DNA from: JAAYDI01 sp052034005
GTDB taxonomy: Bacteria > Planctomycetota > Planctomycetia > Pirellulales > Pirellulaceae
DNA: 64,000 bases
Assembly (NCBI GenBank): GCA_052034005.1
Contig: JBPOJB010000002.1
Location: forward strand, 62,001 to 126,000
Direction of reading: 5' to 3'
The notes beneath the pieces are model-generated. The model ran no database searches and was not told where the DNA came from. It was given only the letters and a program-made list of their open reading frames with translations. Shown one piece after another: positions 44,526-53,675 of this stretch (its first letter is position 1; each line of letters starts with the position of its first letter). The translations under genes were made by a program, and so were the position numbers.

Positions 44526-45646
44526 CCCGCAACCAGAGGTTCCGCAAGGCCGCGATTCTCGTCGCCAGCCTGGACGCGCAGAGCGCCGACGCGCTGTTGG
44601 ATGAAATGCCGCCCGAGGACGCCGCCCGGGTGCGTCACGCCGTCATGGAGTTGGGGGAGATCGATCCGCAGGAGCAGCAGCGGATCATCCGGGATTTTGT
44701 GGGCCAACAGTCCCGGGGCACAGTCGCGCACGGTCCGGGCGTGGAGCTGGCCCCCTCCCTGGCCGCCCGGCTGGGGACCGAGCCGGCCTCCGGCACGTCC
44801 GCCCCGCCTCACCCACCGTCCGACTCGACCGGGATGCCCTTCCGTTTCCTGGAGCATGTGGAGGCGGCCGACCTGGTGGAAGTACTGCTGCGGGAGCATC
44901 CGCAGACCACGGCCATCGTAATCTCACACCTGCCTCCCGCCCGCGCCGCCGACGTGCTGCGCCGCCTCCCACGCTCCCTGCAGTCGGAAGCACTGATCCG
45001 GATCGCCCGGCTCAAGGCGCTGGCCGCCGACGTCGTGCGCGACATCGAACACGAGATGCAGTCGCTCCTGCAGAACCGCCGGCAACTCGAGCCGGTAGCG
45101 CCTCAAGGGCTGGCGGCCATCCAGGCGATCCTGCTGGCAACCGCCTCGCCCGAACGCCAGGCGCTGCTGGACGAACTGGTCCGCCAGGACCAGGCGCTTG
45201 CCAGTCGCTTGAACGACACGTTGATGCCCCACGCGGCCACCGCCTCCGGAGGGTCCATGCCGGCCGCGCACGAGCCGCCCTGGCCGGCCGGAGGCCGGCG
45301 CGGAGGTGCAGAGCAACGGGGCTGTGCGGCCCGTTCCTGCACCGTCGCGTTCGCCGACCTGGAGGCCCTCGAGGACGCGGCCTTGGCCCACGTGTTGCGC
45401 AGGTCGAGCCCCAGCACGGCGCTGCTGGCGCTGGCCGGCGCCAGCCACGATTTCGTCGCGCGGATCATGCGACAACTCCCGACCCGCGAAGCCGGATTGC
45501 TCCAGCGCCGGATGCGGGAACTCGGCCCGATCCGGCTCGACGATATCGAACGCGCCCAGCTGCGCCTGGCGGAAGTCGCTCAACAACTGATCGATCAAGG
45601 GAGCATCGCCCTGCCGTCGCTCGGACGGTTCGCGGCGGCCGCCTGA
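44522..45646 (+). CDS. fliG: Flagellar motor switch protein FliG with altered torque helix
   Basis: 374 residues; FliG couples the stator to rotor rotation. A short N-domain (1-60) binds FliF. The middle domain has LREHPQTTAIVISHLPPARA (EHPQ motif), and the C-terminal torque domain starts FADLEALEDAALAHVLRR and ends RELGPIRLDDIERAQ. An insert of about 40 residues rich in Gly, Pro and Ala joins the middle and C-terminal domains. In the torque helix the first arginine is kept (R322, equivalent to E. coli R281). The two aspartates equivalent to D288 and D289 are replaced by R329 and R330, reversing the local charge; R338 matches R297. Confidence 0.92.
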   Translation: MTRNQRFRKAAILVASLDAQSADALLDEMPPEDAARVRHAVMELGEIDPQEQQRIIRDFVGQQSRGTVAHGPGVELAPSLAARLGTEPASGTSAPPHPPSDSTGMPFRFLEHVEAADLVEVLLREHPQTTAIVISHLPPARAADVLRRLPRSLQSEALIRIARLKALAADVVRDIEHEMQSLLQNRRQLEPVAPQGLAAIQAILLATASPERQALLDELVRQDQALASRLNDTLMPHAATASGGSMPAAHEPPWPAGGRRGGAEQRGCAARSCTVAFADLEALEDAALAHVLRRSSPSTALLALAGASHDFVARIMRQLPTREAGLLQRRMRELGPIRLDDIERAQLRLAEVAQQLIDQGSIALPSLGRFAAAA

Positions 45647-45742
45647 GCCAGCCGGGCCCCGAACCCCGCAGCGCGCGAGCTGCAACCCCGGTATTCCTGA
45701 TCACCTCGACACCTGACCACCCACGTACGATCCAGCAAGACC

Positions 45743-46408
45743 ATGGCATCAGTCATCAAAGCCGGAAAGATCCTGCCCAGCGGAACGGTGATCCAGCGCG
45801 CCGAGTTCAATCTGGAAGACATTTCGGCCAACGCATCGCGATACCTGGACAACGTCCGCAAGCAGGTTGCGCAGATCGTCAAACAGGCTCAGCAACAGTC
45901 CGAGCAGATCGCCGCGGAGGCGGCCGAACGCGGGCGTCAGGCGGCGCTGGAAGCGGCCCGCCACGCGGCACTGGAAGCCATGCATGCCCAATGGCGGACG
46001 TTGGCCCCGGCGCTGCAACACGCCATCGACGACCTGGTCCGGCTGCGCAGCAGCTGGTTTCGCCACTGGGAGCAGGAAGTCATCCACGTGGCCGTGGCGA
46101 TCGCCGGGCGGTTGGTCCGCGGCGAACTCAGCCGGCGCCCGGAGATCGCCCAGCAGTGGATCCGCGAGACGCTCGAGTTGGCGTCCAGCAGCCACACGTT
46201 GACGCTGCGACTCAACCCGGCGGATTACGAGGCGCTCGGGAGCCTGCGCGACACGCTCTGCCAGGAGTTCGGCAACCTGGCGCCGACCAACATCCTGGCC
46301 GACCCGCAGGTCGCACCCGGCGGATGCCGCGTGGACACGCAGTACGGCCACATCGATCAACAACTCGATACGCAACTCGCACGCATTGAAGAAGAGCTGA
46401 CCGGATGA
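45743..46408 (+). CDS. fliH: Flagellar export ATPase regulator FliH
   Basis: 221 residues. FliH binds and restrains the export ATPase FliI and links it to the export gate. A Glu/Gln/Ala-rich coiled coil (about 45-100, with AxxxA-type spacing such as QAALEAARHAALEAMHAQW) is followed by a globular C-terminal domain containing TLTLRLNPADYEAL and ending DTQYGHIDQQLDTQLARIEEEL. The stop overlaps the fliI start (ATGA). The 96-base gap after fliG is the largest in this part of the operon. Confidence 0.9.
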   Translation: MASVIKAGKILPSGTVIQRAEFNLEDISANASRYLDNVRKQVAQIVKQAQQQSEQIAAEAAERGRQAALEAARHAALEAMHAQWRTLAPALQHAIDDLVRLRSSWFRHWEQEVIHVAVAIAGRLVRGELSRRPEIAQQWIRETLELASSSHTLTLRLNPADYEALGSLRDTLCQEFGNLAPTNILADPQVAPGGCRVDTQYGHIDQQLDTQLARIEEELTG

Positions 46409-47748
46409 CCGACGCACTCGTCCACCTCCTGCCGCAGATCATGCCGACCGGGATGGTCGGCAGCGTCGTGCATACCGACGGACTGGCGACGTCGGTCGCC
46501 GGGTTCCCGGCGCCGGTCGGCGCGTTGGTGGAGATCGAGCGGCAGACAGGCGGGCCGCTGCGCGGTGAAGTGATCGGGTTTCGCGACGACACGACCGTGG
46601 TGTATCCGCTGGGCAACCTGTCAGGCGTGCGGCGTGGCAACCGGGTGCGGCTGGTGCGCACCGCGCGTTACATCCGGGTCGGCGACTCCCTGCTGGGCCG
46701 GATCATCGACGCGCAAGGCCGGCCGCTGGACCAGCGGCCCGAACCCGGGTTGACCTCCCGCACCCGCCTGGACCGCACGCCGCCGCCGGCGGTGGAGCGC
46801 CCGCGGATCCACCAGCCGCTGTGCACGGGGATCCGGGTCTTCGACGGGCTGTTGACCTGCGGCCGCGGCCAGCGGATGGGCGTTTTCTCCGGCTCCGGCG
46901 TGGGCAAGAGCGTCCTGCTGGGGATGATGGCGCGCTACACGGCCGCCGACGTGAACGTGATCGCGTTGATCGGCGAACGAGGTCGCGAAGTGAACGAGTT
47001 TCTCGAACGGGACTTGGGCCCGGACGGGTTGGCGCGCAGCGTGGTGGTGGTCGCGACGAGCGACGAGCCGGCCCTGGTGCGCGTCCAGGCGGCGTTGACC
47101 GCCACCGCCGTCGCCGAACACTTCCGCGACCGCGGACGCGATGTGCTGTTGATGATGGACTCGATCACACGCTTCGCGATGGCCCAGCGCGAGATCGGGC
47201 TGGCGGCCGGCGAACCGCCCACCACGCGCGGCTACCCGCCGTCGGTCTTCGGACTGCTGCCGCGGCTGGTGGAACGGGCGGGCCTCACGGCGGAAGGCAG
47301 CATCACCGCGTTCTACTCCGTACTGGTCGAAGGGGATGACACCAACGAGCCGATCAGCGACGCCGTCCGCGGATTGCTCGACGGGCACGCGGTCCTCTCG
47401 CGGCGGATGGCCGGCAAAGGGCATTATCCGGCCGTGGACCTGCTCGGCAGCATCAGCCGGCTCATGCCCGACATCGTGCCACGCGAACAGCGCGACGCCG
47501 CCACCACCGTGCGCGAGCTGATCGCCGTACACCACGAGCACGAGGACCTGATTACCATCGGCGCCTACCGCAAGGGCAGCCACCCGCTGGTGGACGCCGC
47601 CATCGCGATGAAGCCGGATATCGATCGGTTCCTGCAACAGGCCATCGAAGAACCAACCAATCTGGAGACCGCCCAGAAGGAACTGCAACAACTGGCCGCC
47701 CGCTGCCGCCAGGCAGTCAAAGCGCCGGCCGGAAGAGCTGATCCATGA
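46405..47748 (+). CDS. fliI: Flagellum-specific export ATPase FliI
   Basis: 447 residues, the ATPase that helps unfold and deliver flagellar export substrates, related to the F1 beta subunit. Walker A is GSGVGKS (163-169) in MGVFSGSGVGKSVLL, and the Walker B region is VLLMMDSITRFAMAQRE. The ERGREVNEF and GYPPSVFGLLPRLVERAG blocks are typical of this ATPase family. Normal length. It overlaps fliH before it and fliJ after it by 4 bases each. Confidence 0.96.
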   Translation: MTDALVHLLPQIMPTGMVGSVVHTDGLATSVAGFPAPVGALVEIERQTGGPLRGEVIGFRDDTTVVYPLGNLSGVRRGNRVRLVRTARYIRVGDSLLGRIIDAQGRPLDQRPEPGLTSRTRLDRTPPPAVERPRIHQPLCTGIRVFDGLLTCGRGQRMGVFSGSGVGKSVLLGMMARYTAADVNVIALIGERGREVNEFLERDLGPDGLARSVVVVATSDEPALVRVQAALTATAVAEHFRDRGRDVLLMMDSITRFAMAQREIGLAAGEPPTTRGYPPSVFGLLPRLVERAGLTAEGSITAFYSVLVEGDDTNEPISDAVRGLLDGHAVLSRRMAGKGHYPAVDLLGSISRLMPDIVPREQRDAATTVRELIAVHHEHEDLITIGAYRKGSHPLVDAAIAMKPDIDRFLQQAIEEPTNLETAQKELQQLAARCRQAVKAPAGRADP

Positions 47749-48206
47749 CACAATTCCGCTTCCGCCTGGAATCACTCCTGAAGCTGCGCGTGGCCGAGCG
47801 CGATCGGCGGCGCGAAGACCTGGCCAACGCGTACCGCGCCGACCAGGTGCTCGAGCAGCGCCTCGAGATGATGAACCAGGCGATCGCCGAGACCCAGCGA
47901 CTGGCGAAAGACCGTTCCGCGCCGGGCATGATCCAGGTCGATCGGCTGCTCGATGTGCACCGCTACGAACTGGTCTTGCACGCCCAGCGCCGGCACGTCG
48001 TCCAGCAGCGGCAGGTGGTCGCCGCCGAGATTGAACGGCGTCGCCAGGCGCTGGTGGAGGCCGACCGGGAATTGCGGATCCTGGAGAAGCTGCGCGAGAA
48101 ACACGCCCAGGACTTCACGTACAACGAACACAAAGCCCAGGTGCGCCTGCTCGATGAAATCGGTCTGCGGCGCAGAAAACCAACCTCGGAGATCGGGACG
48201 CGGTGA
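47745..48206 (+). CDS. fliJ: Flagellar export protein FliJ
   Basis: 153 residues, almost wholly an antiparallel coiled coil (FRFRLESLLKLRVAERDRRR at the start), as expected for FliJ, which sits in the ATPase ring like the gamma subunit of F1. Identification rests on the opening motif, size and position after fliI. The ATG overlaps the fliI stop (ATGA), and its own stop overlaps the GTG of the next gene. Confidence 0.85.
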   Translation: MTQFRFRLESLLKLRVAERDRRREDLANAYRADQVLEQRLEMMNQAIAETQRLAKDRSAPGMIQVDRLLDVHRYELVLHAQRRHVVQQRQVVAAEIERRRQALVEADRELRILEKLREKHAQDFTYNEHKAQVRLLDEIGLRRRKPTSEIGTR

Positions 48207-48880
48207 AGAGACTGTTCTCGTTGCTGACAACCGGCTTCGTCTACTTGTGCGTGGCGACCATGATCGCCCAGGCGGCCGCGTTGACGACGCTGTGGGCGAA
48301 AGGCGCCTTGGACCGGAGCCGCGTCTACCGCGTGCTGGCCGCGCTCCATGGTGTGGATGTCGTCACCATGCAGACCAACCTGTCCACCCAGAAGAAAGAC
48401 ACCGACCAGGAACAGCATTCGTTCGCCGCGCGCCTGGAGGCGCAAAGCCTCAAGAGCCTGGACCTGGACCTGCGCGAGACGGCGCTCGACAAGGGACTGG
48501 TCGACCTCCGCAACCTCCAAGATGCGACCCAGGCGGAACAGGCCGAGTTCCTCGCGCTGCGCCAGTCGTACGACGCGAAACTCAAGGACCTGGTCGAGCA
48601 GGAACAGGCGTCCGCCATGAAACAACTTCAACGCACGATCGAAGCCATGCAGCCCCGGCAGGCGAAGGAACAACTCCTCAAGATGCTCGACGATCAGGCG
48701 ATCGGCGATGTGGTCACGATCGTCAAGAACATGCCGGTCGACAAGCAGAAGAAGCTCATCGCCGAATTCAAGGATGGGACCGACGCGGACCAGCTGTATC
48801 AGATCCTCCGCAGCATCCGCGCCGGGGAGCCGGTCGTCAGTCAGATCGAAGAGGCACGCACGAAACTCCGCGAGCAGTAA
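48203..48880 (+). CDS. MotE/YlxF-like flagellar protein with MgtE-N-type domain
   Basis: 225 residues. An N-terminal membrane helix (about 6-28, LLTTGFVYLCVATMIAQAAAL) is followed by a coiled coil (~65-140). A small helical domain then reads KEQLLKMLDDQAIGDVVTIV followed by PVDKQKKLIAEF, the repeating pattern of the MgtE N-terminal family. In Bacillus, ylxF lies at this exact place between fliJ and fliK, and related MotE proteins stabilise the stator. The role here is inferred from that. The GTG start overlaps the fliJ stop. Confidence 0.75.
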   Translation: MKRLFSLLTTGFVYLCVATMIAQAAALTTLWAKGALDRSRVYRVLAALHGVDVVTMQTNLSTQKKDTDQEQHSFAARLEAQSLKSLDLDLRETALDKGLVDLRNLQDATQAEQAEFLALRQSYDAKLKDLVEQEQASAMKQLQRTIEAMQPRQAKEQLLKMLDDQAIGDVVTIVKNMPVDKQKKLIAEFKDGTDADQLYQILRSIRAGEPVVSQIEEARTKLREQ

Positions 48881-48883
48881 CCC

Positions 48884-50359
48884 ATGATGGACCTGACCAG
48901 CATGAACAGGCCGGTCGGCAGCGAGGTCGGCGACCCGCTGTGGACGGCCGGCACCGGATCGCCGACCGCGGCGGCGCCTGACTCGTTCGCCGCGTTCGCC
49001 GACCATCTCCAAGGCGGGCCGCCTGCCGACCCGGCCGCACACGCCTCCGAAGCGCCCCCGCCGCCCGCCGCGCACGCGGCCCCCGACGATCGGCTGCGGC
49101 AGGGCGACAACGACGACGCGGACGATGACGTCCCAGAACGGCGCGAGACCACTGGACCGGCGGCCGATGCCACGGTGCACGGCGGGCCGGTCCCGTCCGG
49201 GGAGACGGCCGACCTGAGCGACTCGCCGCAGGCCCCGCAGCGCTCCGAGGATGCCGCCGAGTCGGCCGATGCGCGGGCCGTGCCCGCCGAGTCGGCCGCC
49301 CGCGCCACGGCGTCCCACGGCGGGCAAAGCGACGCGGTCGTCGCGACCGCGCCGGCCCTGCCGGAGCCCGCCGTTGAGCGTCCCACAACGATACGAACGG
49401 GGCTTCGGTCGCCCAGCGACGCGACGGCCTCAGGACCGGCGGCATCGGCGTCCAACCAGGCGATCGCGTCACCCCCGTCGCCGGACGACCCCGCCGTCGT
49501 CGTCATGCCGGCCGCGCCGCCGAAACGGGCCGCCGAGGGCGGGGCGTCCGAATCCGCGACCGCAGCCGCGGCGGATAAGAACCCCGGCAAACCAAGGCCC
49601 GAACGTACATCGACTCCCACGCGGCCCGCCGGCGGATCCGCGACTTCGAGCGCGCCGGGGCCGACGGCGATCGCAAGGCCCGATTCGGCGGCGGCTGAGG
49701 CGTCTGCCAGCCGAGTCAATCAGGCGCTGACAGCCGCAATTGGGGAACCCTCCCAGGCCTCGCCGGACGCGGAGAACACGCCCGCGACCCAGGGCCGCGA
49801 CGGGGAGGCCCGTGGGCTGCGCCACGAGCGCATCAGCAGCCTGACCGAACGGTTCTCGGAACAGATGCCTGCGCGCGGCGGCAGCACCTCCCACGCGACG
49901 GGAGAAGTGACTCACGTGGACCAGCTGCGGTTGATCCAGCGTGTGGCGCGCGCCCTGGAGGCTGCGCCCCAGCGGGGCGGGCTCCTCCGCCTGCGACTGC
50001 GGCCGCCCGAGCTCGGCGCGCTACGCCTGGACGTCTCGCTGCGGGACGGCAATCTCTCCGCCCGGATCGAAGCCGAAACGCACACGGCCAGAACGGTGCT
50101 GCTCGAACACCTGCCCCAACTGCGCGAGCGGCTCGCCGAACACGGGCTCCGCATCGAACAGTTTGAAGTGGATGTGGCCGGACACCAGGGACAACCATCG
50201 GCGGACATGCCCGGGTCCTCACACGACGCGCAGGATGCCTGGGCCACCGGGCCGGCACGCCCGCGGGCCGACACATCGACCGAACTCATCGCGGAACCAG
50301 CCTCGGTGAGCCGAACGCTCCAGCCGCTACAACCAGGAAGACTCAACGTCGTGATCTAG
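48884..50359 (+). CDS. fliK: Flagellar hook-length control protein FliK
   Basis: 491 residues. FliK is secreted during hook growth and measures its length, then switches export specificity through FlhB. Residues ~20-330 are a low-complexity, Ala/Pro/Asp/Ser-rich ruler-like region. The conserved C-terminal domain contains GLLRLRLRPPELGALRLDVS, then a segment with LLEHLPQLRERLAEHGLRIE. The start could be either of two consecutive ATGs (48884 or 48887). It follows the MotE-like gene by 3 bases. The long disordered part evolves quickly and has no further recognisable motif. Confidence 0.88.
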   Translation: MMDLTSMNRPVGSEVGDPLWTAGTGSPTAAAPDSFAAFADHLQGGPPADPAAHASEAPPPPAAHAAPDDRLRQGDNDDADDDVPERRETTGPAADATVHGGPVPSGETADLSDSPQAPQRSEDAAESADARAVPAESAARATASHGGQSDAVVATAPALPEPAVERPTTIRTGLRSPSDATASGPAASASNQAIASPPSPDDPAVVVMPAAPPKRAAEGGASESATAAAADKNPGKPRPERTSTPTRPAGGSATSSAPGPTAIARPDSAAAEASASRVNQALTAAIGEPSQASPDAENTPATQGRDGEARGLRHERISSLTERFSEQMPARGGSTSHATGEVTHVDQLRLIQRVARALEAAPQRGGLLRLRLRPPELGALRLDVSLRDGNLSARIEAETHTARTVLLEHLPQLRERLAEHGLRIEQFEVDVAGHQGQPSADMPGSSHDAQDAWATGPARPRADTSTELIAEPASVSRTLQPLQPGRLNVVI

Positions 50360-50392
50360 CGACGACTTTCCTTTCCATCAAGGATCAACCGG

Positions 50393-50836
50393 ATGACTTC
50401 CATCACCTCCGTCACCTCGCCCACCGCGTCCCGCTCACCGCAGAGCCGGTCCAACAGCATCAGCGACCTGGATCTGGACGGTTTCCTCAAACTGATGATC
50501 ACCGAACTACAGAACCAGGACCCGCTCAACCCGATGGAAAACAGCGAGATGCTGCAGCAAATCAGCCAGATGCGCTCGATCAGCGCCTCCGACAAGCTGA
50601 CCGCGACACTCGACGCCGTCCTGCTCGGTCAGAACGTCAGCACGGCCAGCGGCCTGATCGGCAAAGAGGTCAGCGCGCTGACCGACGACGGACAGAATAT
50701 CGAGGGGATCGTCGAGCGCGTCACCGTAACGCCCAGCGACGATGACAAACCGGCGGCCGTCAAAGTCCACGTCGGCAACTCCACCGTCTCGCTCGCCAAT
50801 GTGCGGGCTATCCTGCCCCCCACGCAAGACTCCTGA
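50393..50836 (+). CDS. flgD: Flagellar hook capping protein FlgD, short form
   Basis: 147 residues. FlgD caps the growing hook so that FlgE can polymerise. The signature FLKLMITELQNQDPLNPMEN followed by SEMLQQISQMRSI (about 30-62) is diagnostic. The C-terminal part after ~85 is a small beta domain (GKEVSALTDDGQ). It is shorter than the ~230-residue enteric FlgD and lacks the extra FN3-type domain. AAGGAT before the ATG at 50393. flgE follows after 69 bases. Confidence 0.92.
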   Translation: MTSITSVTSPTASRSPQSRSNSISDLDLDGFLKLMITELQNQDPLNPMENSEMLQQISQMRSISASDKLTATLDAVLLGQNVSTASGLIGKEVSALTDDGQNIEGIVERVTVTPSDDDKPAAVKVHVGNSTVSLANVRAILPPTQDS

Positions 50837-50905
50837 TCCATCATCCGGCAAGGACATCGACCACACACCACCACCGACACTCACCAGAACGAGAAGGGTA
50901 TTCCT

Positions 50906-53392
50906 ATGGGTCTCTCGACGGCTATGACCACCGCGCTGACCGGCCTGCAAGCAGCGGAAACACAGATCGACGTGGCGGGCAACAATCTGGCGAACTCCCA
51001 GACCGTGGGATTCAAGGCGTCCGAAGTGGTCTTCGCGACGCAGTTCCTCCAAACGCTCGGCCAGGGCTCGCAACCGACCGACACCAACGGCGGGACGAAC
51101 CCGCGCCAAGTGGGCCTGGGCGTGCGTGTCGCGGAAATCACGCCCAATTTCGTTCAAGGGACGATCGAGGTTAGTTCGAGCCCTTCGCACATGGCCATTC
51201 AGGGCGACGGCTTCTTCATCGTCGAAGGGCCACAAGGCGAGCCGCTGTACACCCGGAACGGCGTCTTCAAGACCAATTCCGAAAACCAACTCGTGTCGGT
51301 CGGCGGCAATCGACTGCTGGGATACGGCGTCGACGACTTCTACCACCTGCAGACGACGTCGCTCGTCCCGCTGACAATCCCCCTGGGATCGGCAGCTGCC
51401 GCGCAGGCCACCCAGAACGTCTACCTCAACGGCAACCTGACGCCCACCGGGGACGTGGCCAACACGGCGGAGGTGATCGACAGCGAGATCCTGGGCGATG
51501 CGACGATCCCACGGCCCAACATCCACGCGCCCGGCAACTCGACGACTATGAAGGTCGCCGCCAAGCCGTCGGCGACCGGCGTCACCGGGAGTGCGTCGGG
51601 CAGTGGCTCAAGCTTCGTGGCCGGCGATCAGTACGAGTACACTTTTACGTTTCTCGACAGCAGCGGACAGGAAACCCTGCCGTCCACCAACGGCGTATCC
51701 ATCACGGTCGCCGCCAACGGGAACAACCTGGTCCTGACCAACATCCCGGCCAGCCCGCTGGATCCCCTGAGCCAGCCGGAGTTCAATCAGGTGAACGTTT
51801 ATCGCCGCAAGCTGGGCGTGATGACGGGCGACCCGGAGGAGAACTACGCCCTGGTGGGCACGGTCGCCCAGGCCGCGGCGTCCTTCACCGACACAGGTAT
51901 CACTCCCACCACACCGCTGAACGACGCGGGCCTCAACGGGATCTACAGCTACCTCGTGACCTTCTCCGGACCAGGTGCCATGGAAAGCCGGCCGTCCGAG
52001 CTGCTGGGGCCGCTGACCACCGTGAACGGGCGCATCCAGCTCGACAACCTGCCCACCATCCCCACGGGCCCGGGCATCCCCGAATATGATTCGATCTGCA
52101 TCTACCGGAATCTGGCCACGAATTCCGACCAGTACTACCTCGTGGCCACGGTAGGGCCCGGCGAACACTACATCGATGCGCGCAGCGACGCCGCCATTTC
52201 GGACCTGACGAATCCAGACAACCGCGAAATAAACTTCAATGGGCCGAAGATCACCAACGCCACGCTGCTGACCAATGTCGTCCGCCGCGACGGCCTGGAC
52301 TACCAGCCGCTGTTCGGTGTCGGGACGCTCACGTATGCCGGCCGCAAAGGCGGCAACGCGTTGACCCCCAAGACATTCGAAATCGCCCCCGATACGACGG
52401 TCGGCGAATACCTCCAGTTCCTGACGTTGGCGTCGGGCATCCAGGCCAGTGTGTCCGATGACCCCCATTCCATTCCCACCTCGGTTAACCGGATCCCCGG
52501 CGAGTCCGGTACGCTGAGCCCGGGCGCCAACATCACGGCCGACGGCCGCCTGCGCCTCGTGTCGAACAACGGGCGGAACGCCGCCGTGACGATCCCCTCG
52601 TCCTCATTCCAGATGCAGTTGGCCGACGGCACCACCAGCACGCCCAACCTCGGGTTTTCAAGCGTCCAGTCGGCAATCGGCGAAAGCGCCTCGTCCGACT
52701 TCATCGTGTACGATTCACTCGGCGTCCCCTTGGACGTCCGCCTGACCACCGTGCTCCAGTCGCGCGACAGTACCACCACGACCTACCGATGGTTCGCGGA
52801 CTGCGGAGACAACGATCCGGCCGGCGTCAACTACCGGATCGCGGTCGGCACCGGCCTGATCTCCTTCGACGGAGAGGGCAACCTAGTCCGGGCCGACAAC
52901 CCGGTCGTGAATATCGACCGGGCCGACATCCCGTCCGTCAACCCGTTGGTCGTCAACCTGGACTTCTCGCAAGTTTCGGGATTCGCCAGCGAGCGGAGCA
53001 CCATTGCCGCGTCGCGTCAAGACGGTTCGCCCCTCGGCACGCTGACCAGCTACAGCGTCGGCGAGGGCGGCGAGATCATGGGCGTGTTCAGCAATGGCAT
53101 CTCGCGGACGCTCGGTCAGGTCCGGCTCGCGCGGTTCGCCAATCCGACCGGATTGGAGCAACGCGGCGAAAACCTCTACGGGTTGGGCTTCAATTCCGGG
53201 CTGCCGGTCGAGGGAAACCCGGGTGACCTGGGCATCGGGAGCATCATCTCCGGCGCCCTGGAACTGTCGAACACCGACACGGGTGCCAACCTGATCGACC
53301 TGCTGCTGGCCTCCACCATGTACCGGGCGAACTCGCGCGTGATCTCGACATCCCAGACCCTGCTGGACGACCTGCTCAACATGCGGCGCTAA
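50906..53392 (+). CDS. flgE: Flagellar hook protein FlgE with large inserted domains
   Basis: 828 residues, about twice the enteric hook protein. The N-terminal hook signature GLSTAMTTALTGLQAAETQI is followed by AGNNLANSQTVGFK, and the matching C-terminal helix reads LDLLLASTMYRANSRVISTS-like (about 800-825). The middle carries an insertion (~212-430) made of two related FN3-like beta units. One contains YEYTFTFLDSSGQE then VNVYRRKLG; the other has YSYLVTFSGPGAME then ICIYRNLAT. These would face the outside of the hook. AGAAGGG precedes the ATG. A terminator-like hairpin follows at 53510-53557. Confidence 0.93.
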   Translation: MGLSTAMTTALTGLQAAETQIDVAGNNLANSQTVGFKASEVVFATQFLQTLGQGSQPTDTNGGTNPRQVGLGVRVAEITPNFVQGTIEVSSSPSHMAIQGDGFFIVEGPQGEPLYTRNGVFKTNSENQLVSVGGNRLLGYGVDDFYHLQTTSLVPLTIPLGSAAAAQATQNVYLNGNLTPTGDVANTAEVIDSEILGDATIPRPNIHAPGNSTTMKVAAKPSATGVTGSASGSGSSFVAGDQYEYTFTFLDSSGQETLPSTNGVSITVAANGNNLVLTNIPASPLDPLSQPEFNQVNVYRRKLGVMTGDPEENYALVGTVAQAAASFTDTGITPTTPLNDAGLNGIYSYLVTFSGPGAMESRPSELLGPLTTVNGRIQLDNLPTIPTGPGIPEYDSICIYRNLATNSDQYYLVATVGPGEHYIDARSDAAISDLTNPDNREINFNGPKITNATLLTNVVRRDGLDYQPLFGVGTLTYAGRKGGNALTPKTFEIAPDTTVGEYLQFLTLASGIQASVSDDPHSIPTSVNRIPGESGTLSPGANITADGRLRLVSNNGRNAAVTIPSSSFQMQLADGTTSTPNLGFSSVQSAIGESASSDFIVYDSLGVPLDVRLTTVLQSRDSTTTTYRWFADCGDNDPAGVNYRIAVGTGLISFDGEGNLVRADNPVVNIDRADIPSVNPLVVNLDFSQVSGFASERSTIAASRQDGSPLGTLTSYSVGEGGEIMGVFSNGISRTLGQVRLARFANPTGLEQRGENLYGLGFNSGLPVEGNPGDLGIGSIISGALELSNTDTGANLIDLLLASTMYRANSRVISTSQTLLDDLLNMRR

Positions 53393-53509
53393 GAGCCATG
53401 AGTCCCGCCCGCCCTCATGAGGAAAAACGCGGGGCGCAACTACCCCCAAAGAGGGGAACGGCCGCGTGAACGGCCGACCAGTACGCCGCGCCCGCCAGTC
53501 GCACGCCGT

Positions 53510-53557
53510 CGGTCCACGCGGCGCCGCAGCGCGACACCGACGCTTGGGCCGTTTTTT
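53510..53557 (+). terminator. Intrinsic terminator candidate after flgE
   Basis: CGGTCCACGC (53510-53519) pairs with GCTTGGGCCG (53542-53551) at nine of ten positions, counting one G-U pair. GC-rich self-complementary sequence fills the interior and six T's follow at 53552-53557. An overlapping hairpin GGGCCG/CGGCCC places the T-run in its loop. It lies 118 bases past the flgE stop and would separate the flgB-flgE and fliL-flhB units. Confidence 0.5.
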
Positions 53558-53675
53558 CCCGGCCCGGCCAGTCGGAAGCTAGGATTGTACAGGGCAGCGC
53601 TCAGGCGTGCGGGCGTCCATCGCGGCCTGTGCGCATCGGGCGGAGGGTCACACCAGGTAGACGGGTAACATTGCC

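Noticed and set aside
53393..53675. Possible flbD/swrD-like small gene between flgE and fliL.
   Set aside because: No frame encodes the short conserved FlbD pattern; the frames present are Arg/Pro-rich noise, and a terminator-like hairpin occupies the gap.
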